DNA of 64,000 bases, taken from contig NC_049980.1 in NCBI RefSeq assembly GCF_000003815.2, positions 23,829,948 through 23,893,947 on the forward strand, read 5' to 3'. Positions within the stretch are counted from its first letter, which is position 1; the number at the start of each line of letters is the position of its first letter. This document shows positions 39,101 through 61,434 of the stretch, piece after piece. Origin of the DNA: Branchiostoma floridae (lineage: Eukaryota; Chordata; Leptocardii; Amphioxiformes; Branchiostomatidae). The notes under the pieces were generated by a model that saw nothing but the letters and a program-made list of their open reading frames with translations, ran no database searches and was not told the DNA's origin. The position numbers and the translations under genes are program-made.

Positions 39101-42100
39101 ACAGTCATTAGATGTTGAGTAATGACACAACAAAACGTTCTTCCACTTTTATATTGTTGTCAAAATCTAGAAGTATGGCGCGTATTCTGCGTGAAAGTGT
39201 GAAGAACACGTTGAGTAGAAATGTAATGCGCTCGCCAGGTAAATGTGTTTTACAGCGGCCGGTACTTGACATGGTGAGACGGGGTCACTTAAGGTTAATC
39301 TGGGGGCAAACCGCTATAATGGACAGACATTGTAACAACTATACCTCATAATCTCATCACAAACATAGTCAAGCTATTCATCAACCTCAATAATGGTGTT
39401 TGCCAAACAAAATTAACGGAAACAGTATAGCACTCTACTTAATATCAAGGAGGTTCAACTTGTTTATATAATTCAATACAAGTGTGGTTTTCAATATCTC
39501 AAAATATTTAAGGTCTTCTTCATAATTCACGGCAACAGAGTAGGAATATTGGCATGATATGAAGTAGCACATGTACCAGTCGTATGTGAAGTAGTAATAT
39601 TCATATGGTACGTGTAATTATGTTTGTATGATATGATTTCGTCCTGCCTTTATAGGCAAAGTTGGATTTTATGGTCACTTAGCTCTCACGATTACAATAC
39701 AACTTTTATTGTGCAACCAAATGGACGTTCGTTGTTACCAACGAAGTGAGCGAGGCTCTTCCATCCCCAAAATGTGCTCCTCTCGTCTGTGTGACAATGT
39801 AAAAGGCGTTGGTTTGTGATGAAATATTAATCTCCCCATCACCAGCCATTAACCCGGCACTACCTAATGGGGTCGTCAATCTTTGTACCGTGTTAATATC
39901 GTGTTCCATTTGTTCTGCCGACGTCAACTTTGATGTGTGTGTGTGCGACTATGTGTTTGTGTTGGGAGGGGAGTTGTCCGTGCATAAGAGTGGTCAGATG
40001 AACAGGGGACGTGGAGCTTTCTATACACATTGAAGCTGTTTGATTGAACCACATGACGACAAGGGAAAAGGCTTCGACATGTCGTCCGTCTGTACCCAAG
40101 GCACCTACGGTGTACTGAGTAATCATCATTACACCGTACTTCTGAAAAGCTTAAAGACGCGCCCACGCCACAACTATGCACGTCTAACCCACAACAAACT
40201 TTTAAAAACAATCTTTTCATCATGATGGAATGGGGTTGAGGATACGAAGGTTTCCCCATGTTCTCTTGTCATTCCACGTGTGCTGACGGGATAATTTCCT
40301 GCAGAATTCTTCCAGTTTCAAACTTTGTAGGCGAAAGTGAAGTGCTATATATGCCATATAAGGAAGACCTCCATCAATGCCCCCACGTTTATGCATATAT
40401 TTTCCCTTTCTGCAAGTTTGTCAGTCGGGGGCAGTTATGCCATTCCGAGCTACAATTGCCGATCATAATAGCCTTCATACACATGTACATGAGGCCACCG
40501 AGAATACAACTCACCAATGTCAAATCATCGTGTTTCTGTAGCACACATAGAGAGCATGCCCTTTGCACTGATGGTGGACCCGTATGTGCAACATTATAAA
40601 AATGTGTTGTTGCAATGTAAAGAGGCTGTTACAGCAAAGCACCCAGTGGTACTCTAAAGCAATTCATTCCCATTTTATGTTCAGTTATGAAAAAACGAAA
40701 TACAAAAGGTGAACGCCTTTTTGTAGGTCCGACAAGAGCAGTTAAATAAAATTTCTGATGAACGTTCAGATGAATGACTTTAACCATTACAAAGAGTAAA
40801 TATGTACCAAGGGAGATCATGACAAATGCTGGGTGAGCTAAAGCTTGCCTTTCAATTGATGTTGAATTGCAAGATGGAAGATTTTTTTTCCAAAGTCGTT
40901 TTGTAATTCTCTCTTCAAACATGGTAATACCGGTCAGTCACGGGAAGTCGTTTCTCGGCAACCCGCATTAAGTACGGTATGAGAGTAATATATACAGCAT
41001 AAACACAACAACGCTTATAAGTAACGCTTACAAGTAAAGTACATTTTCTCTCTGGGCAGCGTTTTGGCTAAAATGTTCTGTTGTGTTCATAATAAATGGT
41101 CCCTAAAGTTTATGTGGTTTCTCGGTAGTAGCCAATGAACAATACCTCACTGCTGCGACATTGGGTTTTCCTAGATCAGACATCTACTATGAATACGCCG
41201 CCGGGTACAATAAACTTCCAAAAGCTTCCAAAAGCATAGGGGCACAAGGAGGGACACTTCCAAAATAGGCAATACATCATGTACAGACGGAACATTCAGG
41301 GACAATAGGAAAGCTTTTACTGAGAGCGCACGGGCTCTCATGCTGAATACAGCAACATTTACTCGTACCGGTGCAGGTCGGCAGGTGTTCGCAGGCTCGC
41401 GGAGGACTCATTAATCTACAGTCTGATTGTGGCGCAACAATAGCGCCATTAGGAGCGGTGATAACATATGTTTCCATGTGGCTCACACGTGGCACTGTCG
41501 CTCCCACAGGGCCACGGGGAAGCAGAGGGGCATTTACACTGTGACTAGACTTGACAGAGTAATTTGTCAACATAAAGTGGGATTTGTTACCAAACAATAG
41601 CCACCATTTACATCAGGCATAACGGAACAGAGAGCTTTGGGCTGGAAGTTACGGCTGAAAGCTTTTATGTTTCTTGAAAAGAATGGGAGTGAGTAAGGAT
41701 GCCCTTGCTTTTTTTGTAATGTCAACTCTTTGTCTCAAACTATCTTTGAAGCCCCTTTGAAGTTCTTTCCATTTTGTATCTTTTACTCGTTGATGAGTTG
41801 TACAATGGGAAGAGTAATGCTTTGATGTTATATTCTATATGCATGTTTAAGTCATCAAAATTATTTAAAAGATATCTAAAATAATTCTATTCAAAGAGAA
41901 AATATTATGCCGACACTTTCTTTGATCTTTCTTCTAAGTGGGCTAAAGGGTATTTTAATTGATGCCGTTCTTGGGTATCTTACGCTAGCTGAACGTTATG
42001 GGTGGCTATCATAACGCATATCTTCATATTCACCTCTGTATACAAACTCCCTGACAAAATCTCTGATCTATTCTCGAGTTCAGCCACTGTCCGCTTTATA

Positions 42101-45100
42101 TGTAGACCAGTGACTATCTTATCCGGCTGTTCTCAGATGAGGAGGCGTTTGAGAAGTTTGCTGTATACTGTGGGCTTGCTCTGCATCATGCAAAGGTACG
42201 TCATCAATACGTCCCAATATTCCTATATCATTCCTCTATATACATACATAGTAGTAAAGTACTTACGACAATTTCCTGGTAAATGTGATTTAATACCATT
42301 ACTTTGGTGATATCCAATGAGTAGACCTTCAGTTCAGCATACAAATAATTTAATGCATCAGAAAATGTTTTCTTACTTACTTATCCTCTACGTCCCTGGA
42401 GAGACATGTTTAGTTAGTAGATATTAGAAATTGAAGCGTAAAGGATCACACTCTAAATAGTGATACACTTTGTAGTTTCTAAGATTTGTCGCGATTACCT
42501 GTACTTTTGTTGTGTCCATAAAATACTCTACATTAGTTCACCATAGGCATCTGTTTTTGTCCCAGCTGTATGACAAGATCAGGCGTTCAGAGCAGAAGTA
42601 CAAGGTAGCGCTGGACGTGTTGTCTTACCACAGCACCTGCTCAGAGTGCGAATTCCAGCTGCTGAAACAGGCACTGGACAACGCGGAGCAGCTGCCTGAT
42701 GTGGAGGAAGTGGAGCTGGCCAGGTGTGACGCCTTGTCCAAGCTCCATTTTCACTTTGTTTATTGAATTCTTCAGCTTTAAACAAGTTCAATTTCGAGAA
42801 GCAAAGTCTACAGAACAGAACATGATAAAAATACAGACTTAAAATGAAACAGAAACAACAAAACAGCCAATTGAAACTTGTGATGAAAGCACTAAGCTAA
42901 ACATAAACTATAACAATATATACCAAGAAAGTCTTGTAATAGTCTGTCCTCGACCTGTTTCACATTGTATCTGATGTTGATTTTCGTGGTAAGGGCAAGA
43001 TTTTCATCTTGGTCAAGGGAGGTGCATTCATGTTTGTGTTCTTCGTTCTCCACAGATTTGAGTACTCTCCCTGGAGCATCCCAGATGACGTGAAGCCACT
43101 CTACGTCATTCTGATGTTCAAGGATCTATTTTGTATGAGCAAGTCAGTCGTGATTCTTCAATACTCTTTAACATCCACCTGCGAAGTGAATAGTGAACGA
43201 ATAACCTAAAAAGCTAAGTAGATGTGGTACTATTCATGTAAGTGATTACTGCCCATTGTCCGGTATGAGTTTACGATAAAGCTATCATCATATGTTGTTA
43301 TAAAAAACATGGAATCATTTCTCCCCTAAGCGCCGTCCCGGGATAATTACGGTTGTTTCTGTATAGCATAAGCTTTGCCATGTTTGATCAATAACGACCA
43401 GTAGGGAAAATGAAGCAAGCAGTTACTTTGAGCTGCCATAGTTCATTTGTTTTCTACCTATCGTACTTCTAATTTAAGCTCTATTCTCGCATTTTCTCCT
43501 TTTTGCAAGATTTGACATGGAGCAGCTGATCCGGTTTACGATGACCGTGAGGAAGAACTACCGGCCGGTTCCGTACCACAACTGGTCCCACGCCTTCTCG
43601 GTGGCGCACTGTGCGTACACAGTCATCAAAATCTCACAGGATGTCTTCACTGGTTTGGAGGTAGGCGCTCCGCGTCCTCACATCATGTTTATTCTTTGAA
43701 TGTAAAATGTATTGGAAACCTGGAAATACATAAAGATTGTTATCTTTTCCTGTAGCGTTATAAGTTATCCCTAATAGGTTGCCTCTAAAAGAGCACCTGC
43801 TTTTGGTGACGATCCACAAATTTACTGTTAAAGCACCCTTACAATAAAAATAAACTCTATGAGAGATTTGGTTGTTTATTGAGGTTTGGTTAAGCAAATC
43901 ATTTCAATTCTTGCTGACATGATAGTCCCGAAACTTCCAGTGAGTTCAATGTTTAGTTGTGTGTAGAAATTAGAATATATGGTCAAGTATATTTAATAGT
44001 AACTCCGTAACATCATTTCGTTTACAATGTGCCATTCCCTCTCCCCCCAGTGTCTGGCCCTGTTCGTGGCGTGTCTGTGTCACGACCTGGACCATCGCGG
44101 TAAGAGTAACATGTTCATGGTGAAGAGTTCGTCCCCGCTGGCGGCGGTCTACTCCACCTCCACCATGGAACATCACCACTTCAACCAGACCATCACCATC
44201 CTGCAGCACGAGGGACACAACATCTTCAAGCACCTTAGCTCGGAGGAGTACAAACAGGTACTTATTCATGTGTTATGTGACATGGTATAGCAATATAAAT
44301 TTAGATACTAGAACGTCATCAAGTTGGATTTTCATGTTAACCATTCGTAGAAACATCCTTGACTAGCTTAATGTTTGTACTATCTCAGAATTTCTAGAAA
44401 CGAGCATATATGAACCTGAAAATAAATCCTGTCAAGAGATGTTGGTATGTCAACCTTTTCAGTTTTTTTTTCATCTGCATACTGCGCTTTGCACGAAAAT
44501 AGCTACAACAATTACAAGGTATTAACAATCTGTATTGCCTTTCCACGCCCCAGAAAGTAGTTTTGTGTCATACAGTTCTGTGTGTGCCTCTCAGGTGTTG
44601 GGATACATCAAACACGCCATCCTGGCCACTGACCTCGCGCTGTACTTCGGCAACAGCGACAGGCTGCGGGAGGTAGTGGCCAAGGAGGAGTTCTCCTGGG
44701 AAAACGAGGATCACAGGTCAGTGAGAAGTCTCAGTCTTCCCTATCTATCAATCTATCCATTTAGATTCAAGCAGCTTGGTGGCCAAATTCAACTCTGTCG
44801 AGTTGTTCTTCAAGTCTACACAGGATTTAAAATCATCAGAATTTTTGATCGACGAAAAGATAGAGAAAATAAGTACATTCGCGTGCTACTTTCCAGTACA
44901 AGAACTTGCTGAACTGCAACCCTTTGAAAGAGCGAAAGGTGCCTTTTCCTGTCTTGCCAATAACACGAAAAAGGGAAACTAACACTTTTTTGTCGTAAAT
45001 TCTAACAAGAAATACATATATAGAATAACAAGCTCACAATAAAATCGATAAGGTACAGGGAATACCATGTGTTTACAAAGCGGAAACTGGGGGCAACAAC

Positions 45101-46324
45101 AGCCACGAATTCAGCACCACGGTTGCCAGATTACTTGTTTGACTGGAAAATTAGTACAAAACGACAATCCGAGTTGAAGTTGAAATACGTCAGCTGATTT
45201 GTTTATTCCCATGTCTGTTAGGGAGCTAGTTCGTGCCGTTACCATGACAGCATGCGACCTGTCAGCTATCGTCAAACCATGGGAGATACAACAGGAGACA
45301 GTCAAGGTCATATTCGAAGAATTCTACAACCAGGTAATGTCATCGAAGAGCTAGCTTAGATAGTTTTTTCTCTAATGAAAAGCGCATTACCTATATAGTT
45401 TAAGAGTTGCATGGCGAAGCAAGTTGGTCAGGCCAGTTCATATACGAAAAAAAAAAATTATGTAAATGCCCAACCACACATGATTCACAAACGTTGAAAG
45501 GTCAGATTACACCATTCTATTTCACGTACGATGACCCCCGCTTTATACAATTTAGGTTTCTTCACAAAGATATGGTGTTTTTAGAAATCTCATCTTTTCC
45601 GTAGGGAGACGAGGAGAGGGCCCGCGGGCAGGAGCCGGCTCCGATGATGGACCGGCGCCGGGCACACGAGCTGCCCGCTAACCAGGTTGGCTTCATCTCG
45701 GGCATCTGTTTACCCTGCTACAGGATCCTGGCGAAGGTCATCCCGGGGTGCGAACCGATGGTGGAAGGCACCTTGTGAGTCTTATCTATTGTTCACTAAC
45801 TTCATGTAACTAAATATACCATTAGCAAGAAGTGAGAAGAAGCTGAACCTATGTACCGATATGTGTATGTAAACACCTCTTAGTTGTAACCTGTAATGAG
45901 CCAAGTTGGACAGAAATTCACAGTAAAGGACTTCATTCAACATAGTAACGTTAACATTTCTTCGCATGATTTTTTCGATGAATTATGAAATGGTTATCCT
46001 GATGGGTTATGTATTTTTTAGTCTTTGTTGTCACATCTTTTGTCTTGCAGGAAAAATCTGGAGCAGTGGAAAAAATTGGCTAACATACAGAAAGCGAAAG
46101 AGGAGAGAGAAAAATCGTTATCAGGAGAGACACCAGACGAGCCCGACAAGCAAGTGGTGCCAGAAGAAAGAAAAGGCCTCGAGGACGAAGAGCAAATCGA
46201 CCGGAGTCCTACCAAGGAGCGAGTTTTACCGAGAGTGACGAGTCACAACCGTGGGCGGTCCAGCAGCTTGGGGGACAGCATAGACGCTACCATTGAGGAG
46301 GGCGATGAAGGCGGTGCAGACTAG
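27086..46324 (+). CDS. PDE10A: PDE10-type dual-GAF cyclic nucleotide phosphodiesterase
   Basis: It hydrolyses cAMP and cGMP to 5' monophosphates, by family knowledge. Exons: 27086-27148 (candidate), 27863-27974, 28307-28356, 28804-28841, 29541-29652, 30492-30585, 30855-30913, 31797-31906, 32223-32274, 32756-32907, 33752-33820 (cassette), 34487-34579, 34776-34844, 38944-38999, 42137-42195, 42566-42723, 43056-43142, 43510-43660, 44051-44257, 44595-44716, 45222-45333, 45605-45774, 46051-46324. All introns are GT-AG and the exons join in one frame to 822 residues (human about 780-790). GAF-A spans roughly residues 40-200. GAF-B spans about 215-405 and has an NK...F...DEE motif. The catalytic domain (about 480-750) has H501 and H505 in HNWSHA, H539/D540 in CHDLDHRG, D650 in TACDL and substrate-binding Q702. 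Loop sequences such as [10 protein letters not shown] favour PDE10 over PDE11 or PDE5. If the first exon is wrong, an ATG at 27842 gives 808 residues. Confidence 0.93.
27863..31906 (+). CDS. PDE10A: PDE10 GAF-A exon block
   Basis: Seven exons encode the helix-rich entry ([20 protein letters not shown]), the regulatory strand region ([19 protein letters not shown]), SSILCLPIL and the linker helix ending [11 protein letters not shown]. Each lines up with the human PDE10A GAF-A by eye. The canonical NKxnFx3DE signature is degenerate here (ELYR...AFSDEEEE), as in human GAF-A, so nucleotide binding by this domain is doubtful. Confidence 0.88.
28161..28267 (+). repeat. Polypurine (GGGGAA)n tract
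   Basis: About 105 purines almost without interruption, mostly AGGGGA units, lie in a PDE10 intron and end only 40 bp before the acceptor at 28306. On the minus strand it is a pyrimidine tract. Confidence 0.95.
30208..30430 (+). repeat. (GTGA)n microsatellite
   Basis: Over 50 copies of the tetramer, with a few interruptions around 30292-30330, end about 60 bp upstream of the PDE10 exon at 30492. Open frames across it (Ser-Leu-Thr-His repeats on the minus strand) are artefacts. Confidence 0.97.
31551..31617 (+). repeat. Degenerate telomere-like CCCTAA repeats
   Basis: TTAACCCTAACCCC, GTAACCCTAACGC and CCCTAGCCCTAACC occur within 67 bp in a PDE10 intron. They look like decayed (CCCTAA)n, possibly a small interstitial telomeric tract. 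Confidence 0.6.
32223..42195 (+). CDS. PDE10A: PDE10 GAF-B exon block
   Basis: Eight exons (32223, 32756, 33752, 34487, 34776, 38944 and 42137 among their starts, following the last GAF-A linker exon) encode the second GAF domain: [66 protein letters not shown], then NKLAGPF...DEEAF. The NKxnFx3DE signature is intact; in mammalian PDE10A GAF-B binds cAMP, so allosteric control by cAMP is expected but not shown. A 4.1 kb intron (34845-38943) and a 3.1 kb intron (39000-42136) split the block. Confidence 0.88.
33752..33820 (+). CDS. PDE10A: In-frame cassette exon of PDE10 with a PKA-type site
   Basis: A 69-nt exon with a good acceptor (CACATTTTCAG) and donor (GTAACA). It enters and leaves in the same phase, so inclusion and skipping both keep the frame. 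It inserts 23 residues beginning [12 protein letters not shown] and ending NRNDIR between KEI(R) and RFPMDRG of GAF-B. Without it the junction matches the human EIRF sequence directly. RRAS is a textbook protein kinase A consensus. The insertion falls in the region preceding the GAF nucleotide-binding strands. Confidence 0.7.
34845..38943 (+). other. PDE10 4.1 kb intron
   Basis: No exon-like conserved frame seen. It contains blocks rich in TAAT and CCATTGT cores (37,400-37,480 and 38,200-38,520), listed separately as candidate regulatory DNA. Confidence 0.7.
38200..38520. promoter_or_regulatory. Candidate intronic enhancer with SOX-like sites
   Basis: Three SOX-type cores (CCATTGTCC at 38220, GCCATTGTG at 38409, CCATTGTTC at 38486) lie within 280 bp, with CCATTAATCTCCC at 38347 and GGCTAATGGCGCC near 38473. 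The block is more GC-rich and less repetitive than the surrounding intron. Function is inferred from motif density only. Confidence 0.25.
39000..42136 (+). other. PDE10 3.1 kb intron
   Basis: No coding exon recognised. A block at 41395-41470 (CATTAATCTAC, GGCGCAACAATAGCGCC, CCATTAGG) resembles the motif mix of the candidate element at 38.2-38.5 kb. Confidence 0.6.
42566..46324 (+). CDS. PDE10A: PDE10 catalytic-domain exon block
   Basis: Eight exons (starts 42566, 43056, 43510, 44051, 44595, 45222, 45605, 46051). Exon 43510-43660 holds VPYHNWSHA, with the catalytic general-acid histidine and the first metal histidine. Exon 44051-44257 holds [10 protein letters not shown] and [10 protein letters not shown]. 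Exon 45222-45333 holds TACDL, the fourth metal ligand. Exon 45605-45774 holds the purine-clamping QVGF and PMMDR. All metal ligands expected for an active class I phosphodiesterase are present. Confidence 0.93.
46051..46324 (+). CDS. PDE10A: PDE10 last coding exon, charged C-terminal tail
   Basis: It begins [10 protein letters not shown], which matches the end of the catalytic domain. It then runs for about 80 residues as a highly charged Lys/Glu/Asp-rich tail with [10 protein letters not shown] near the end, followed by DEGGAD and TAG at 46322. The tail is of low complexity and presumably disordered. RGRSSSL resembles a basophilic-kinase/14-3-3 type motif, which is an inference only. Confidence 0.88.
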
Positions 46325-47725
46325 AGAAATGTGGACTGATCATGAGGAAAATACGTGTAGCCAGGTCGTCAACACCTGAGGCACGGCAGCTTCCAAACAT
46401 GGTGGTGCATCCAGAACCGAGGTCGCGAGGTTAATTCTCCTTTTCACAAAACAAACCATGACTTAACGGTCACAGTGCAGTCCTGTACTGTACATCAGTA
46501 ACGCAATCTTGACATTCGAGACATGTGAGCATGCCTAGAAAGGCATGCTTGCCGGGTTGGTGCTTTTTCTCAAAGTTACCTAAGATATGTGATATGGCTG
46601 TATTTGTTGTTCAACTGTGATGTCAAATTGACAGCTGTAATTATGGCCATGTCCTGTGGTATGAACAACATTCCAATTTCTACATTCCCTTACATGTAGG
46701 TTCCATGTATATAGTTCTATAAATCATCTATGAAATGCTTCTCATTTCTCAGATTTCCTAGCTGCCATGCTGGTGTTACCGCCAAGTTACCTGTATCATT
46801 AAATTTGCTTCAAGTCACTGTGAAATGCACTCATGCTCATTGTACAGAATATCAGAAATCATGTTATTTTCTACCCCTAAACTACTTATGATGTAAATTG
46901 TTGTTACGAAGTGCATTTTCACTTATTTGAGACTGTAAATACTTAACGTGGGTTAGCAGTGTTTTACATACTGTATTGATCTGCAGAATACTTAAAATGT
47001 TGCCTACATAGAACAACCAGAAAACACATTACCTTTAAAGATAAATCAGTCTAGCTAATCAATACTGGCACGGATACCGAGAGTAATTGTGTTGTGGCTA
47101 ATGTGCTTCTCATGCTTGTGTTAACAGTGCAGTGGTTTTGTACAGTCTGTGGATGGTTGTGAATATTCTGTACATAGTGCTAGATGTTCAGTATGGTTAT
47201 TGTTTACAACAAAGGCTGGAATTGATAGCGCTGGTAATCAAGGGAACAAAACAACTACTGTAATCTTGTCCTAGTGAATTTTTTGTCCCTCACCCGCTCA
47301 CAGCCCATTTTACAATGTCCTTCGTGATGTGTATCTATCACCCTATCAATATGTTTGTCTTTACAACTTGAGTTGTAGAATGTACTGCTGCATTGAATCC
47401 AATGTACACCTTTTTAATGTATGGGCTCTGGCTTGGTACTTTCTTATGCATATAAGTACATGTACCAAGATATAACTTGTACTGTTGTAGTGCTCCATGA
47501 TGGGTGTATAACAGTTGGAATTGTCCTTTGTTCATGGCCTCCCTGTATCATGATATATTGAATTAAAGTACAGATGAACTTCATGAATGCAGCTTATCTT
47601 TCAAGTGAAGACCACAACGCTATCCTCTTATTCACACCATTTGTTATGTTCCTCTTACATCAAATGTTACATTAACATAGAAATACATCAAACTTCAATG
47701 GCAAATAAAAGGGCCACTTCACATC
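46325..47725 (+). other. PDE10 3' untranslated region
   Basis: It follows the TAG at 46322. It is AT-rich with no conserved frame. An ATTAAA at 47562-47567 and an AATAAA at 47704-47709 are the plausible polyadenylation signals. The exact end is inferred. Confidence 0.6.
47704..47709 (+). promoter_or_regulatory. Polyadenylation signal, PDE10
   Basis: AATAAA; the nearest canonical signal downstream of the PDE10 stop on this strand. An alternative ATTAAA lies at 47562. Confidence 0.55.
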
Positions 47726-47746
47726 AATGGAAAAGCACAACACATC

Positions 47747-47752
47747 TTTATT
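47747..47752 (-). promoter_or_regulatory. Polyadenylation signal, Eya
   Basis: TTTATT on the plus strand is AATAAA on the minus strand. It sits about 2.7 kb after the Eya stop and faces the PDE10 signal 38 bp away. Confidence 0.5.
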
Positions 47753-49016
47753 TCTTATGCTTATAAAATATCAAATCTGTCAACCACTTGTTTACAGGTC
47801 AGCATGGTTCAAGGTCACAGTTGAAATGGGGTTATGGTTCAACAGTCAAACAACAAGAGCCCACAGCATTCTGGGAGCCTGCATGCAACCTTGGTAACAA
47901 GCACATCACAAACCACACAATCAAATGAGTTTGGACAATTCTGTCTCCATGGCAACAAAGTTTCTGTTCCCAAGGCAACACCACAAATTGATCTATCACG
48001 ATCAACTAGAATTCCTATCACTAGGAGCAAATTGAAGTGGCCATGAACAATGTTCATGAATGAAATGGCACACATACTCATTCATATTTTCCAACCTACT
48101 AACATTACAACAAGTTTTGGATGACTTTGCTCCAGCAAAAATTACAACAATTTAAATTCGTATCTCAAGGACAAAATTTGGTTGCATCTTTTAAGGACAA
48201 AATTTGGATGCATCATTGTTTTCAATGGACTGTACAGAATTTACCCCACATGTTTTTGTTAAAGACTGCTTGCTTGATTTCACTGAACCAAACATCTGTT
48301 TGCCTTGGTAGTTGTTGCTTTTGGGCCATGATTCTGTTTGGTGCTAAATCACAGTCTGCAGCTGAGCTCCTGATGATGGCAAGCTTTGACACAATGTTCC
48401 TACAAAATCCAGTTTATCCTCTTATCTTAACTAGTTATAGATGCAATCACACACTTCACTGTTGAATATCAACATCCAATACTGAGGTAAATGCCATATA
48501 TGGTAATCACTCACTTTCCTAATTTGGCTTGCATGACCATATATGGAGATGTCATGAGAAGGCGGAGTCAACTACCTACTAATCACAGCAGAGCTCTCTG
48601 CTACACAATTCACATCAGCTTTCATACATAACCAATAGCATACGATCTTTCAAAGTCTGAAACTGTACAAAATAGTCTATCTATCTTAGCTATTTTTCGG
48701 CACTAGAAAACTAAGTACATTACATGGACATACATTACAAACAATGGCTGAAACTAGTCACAGCTACACACAACACTTCAATAAAAATATATAAATTTCG
48801 CATAATTAGCTTTTGCCGTTCATAACACAATTGACTTCCCAAACAGACAGTGTTCCCATGTCACCAAGTCAATATATTTTTTTGTTAAGCACTGGAGGAG
48901 TTTTTCAAATCAACATTCCTACCTCTAGTGGTCCTCTCATAATAATGAGGAAACACTACTTACCCTAGTTCATCCATTACTGGCTAGCAGTGACATGCCC
49001 AAAAAGCAGCAATTTT

Positions 49017-49133
49017 TACAAGCAGAGATACAACTCTACTGGATTTTAGGCTACCTGAAACTAGTTCCTATTCTTACAAGCAGAGACACAAATTCACTGG
49101 ATTTTACGGTATCTGAAACTAGTTCCTATAGCT
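49017..49133. repeat. Two-copy 58-bp tandem duplication
   Basis: ACAAGCAGAGA, ACTGGATTTTA and CTGAAACTAGTTCCTAT recur in order with a spacing of 58 bp; the copies are about 85 percent alike by eye. Confidence 0.8.
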
Positions 49134-50437
49134 TTAATTCCTATACAGCCATCAATACTCAAGGGTAATTTTGGTCGCAGCTTGGGCATTAAGCCCAGAC
49201 AAACTTTATATAAGTACAGGCAGGGATGAATGCTATCCTTTTGCCAACATTTTGTGTCAGTTGAAATATCTGTTGAGAAATAAAGTGGGGCATAATATAT
49301 GTCACTCACCCATATTACTGACTGACTAAATGTATTTGATGGTCCTGAAACACTATCATAGTATCACTAGATACTATGTAATTGGGGCAGTAAATGTTTT
49401 GAATAACTCCTCCATGTCTTGTGTTTTAATCAGAAAACATCAGCTGTAATCAACAGGCAAAGGCACACAAATGTACTGACACAACTTGGCAAACATATTT
49501 CCTATACAACATCTGCTCAAGAGACAAAGGTTCAAAAAGCCAGAATGGTTCACACAGAAAAAGACTTTGAAACGTACAACAGTTCCTACTGGTGTCTACA
49601 ACCTTTGGCAAGCTGAGAGGGTTTACAAAGCTGTCCTTAACAAATGTCTGTACATTAATAAAGACTTTGGTGAAAGTATGGGACGTTCCTATAGCATCAT
49701 TTTTCCTTTGACAGCTACCTCTCATGACCATCAGTCAAGATGACGTAAATGCTACATTCCATTGGTTGTGATGACATATTTCGTCTTCTCATCCCTACCA
49801 CTACTGCTGGTTTTCATTGACATCGCCTGTGTGAGTCACACAGCAGCAAAGCTAAGAATGCCTATTTCTATATTTCCATTTCCTCTCTCCATTACCAAGG
49901 TCATGTGATCTCTAATACATCGTAAACATATCTATTTACAAAAATTTGCCCCGCGGGTCATGATTGGTTGGTTGGTGCATGTTGGTTTGGTACCCTGACT
50001 TGAACACTGCTACTGAAGGCTTGACCCAACTTGGTTGCTGGCGATAACAGAACTGTAGATGAACAACAATCTATTCCTCACAACTGATCACTAGCCGCAA
50101 CCTCTTTCATGGGTAGAAAAAAAAAAACAGCAGCTGATGGAAACTTAGTCATTCATTCACTGTCAACCGCATTGTGCGATAGCCTTCAGTTAACAGAAGC
50201 TTGTTTGTAAAGAGTCCACAAACATTGGCTTTCAGCAATGGTAGGTTGAGAAACTGACCAGAAACGTTTGTTGTGCCAGCAGGAGGCAAAATCTGAAAGG
50301 TGACTGGCAAAGGAAGGGCCATCTCTTGTTTGGTGGGATAAACCTTTTGGGTAAACCTACAGGTCCACAAGGTGTACTACTGCAGATGCCTGCATGTTAG
50401 AGGAGAGATCTGGACTACTGGGAGAAGTGGCTCCGGG

Positions 50438-61096
<10,659 letters not shown>

Positions 61097-61360
61097 CTGC
61101 AGAGGCAAGAGAAGGAGATTCCATTTAATAGATTGACAAGGATAATATTCAATAAAACATACTGAACTTAGGTAGAAATCCAATATTCCATAGCATTTCT
61201 TAACCTTTTCATCAAGTCAAAGACAAAATTTCATTGACAAAATATGAGCACATGACAGACAGATATTGATCAGTTTTTAAAAGAGAGGTCAAGCGTCCGG
61301 ACTTTGACTATATTCAGATCCACAATTGAAAACAATTGAACTAAAACATGTTCGAGGTTA

Positions 61361-61434
61361 ATCATAATCATGATAATCATCAACAACAACATCATCATCA
61401 CCATTATCATCAATATAACCATCATCATCAATCA
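61361..61434 (+). repeat. Degenerate (ATC)n microsatellite
   Basis: Clusters of ATCATC and AACAAC triplets with interruptions over about 75 bp. Confidence 0.85.

Larger units (their letters stand above)
47725..50437 (-). other. Inferred Eya 3' untranslated region
   Basis: About 2.7 kb with no protein-like frame follows the Eya TAG. It holds a two-copy 58-bp tandem duplication (about 49017-49133) and a short duplication of AAGGACAAAATTTGG near 48170-48205. The extent is inferred from the AATAAA at 47752-47747; earlier sites may also be used. Confidence 0.45.

Noticed and set aside
31797-46324. Assignment of the phosphodiesterase to PDE11 or PDE5
   Set aside because: Parts of GAF-B and [21 protein letters not shown] resemble PDE5/11, but [26 protein letters not shown] and the NLEQWKKL end match PDE10, and GAF-A also matches PDE10.
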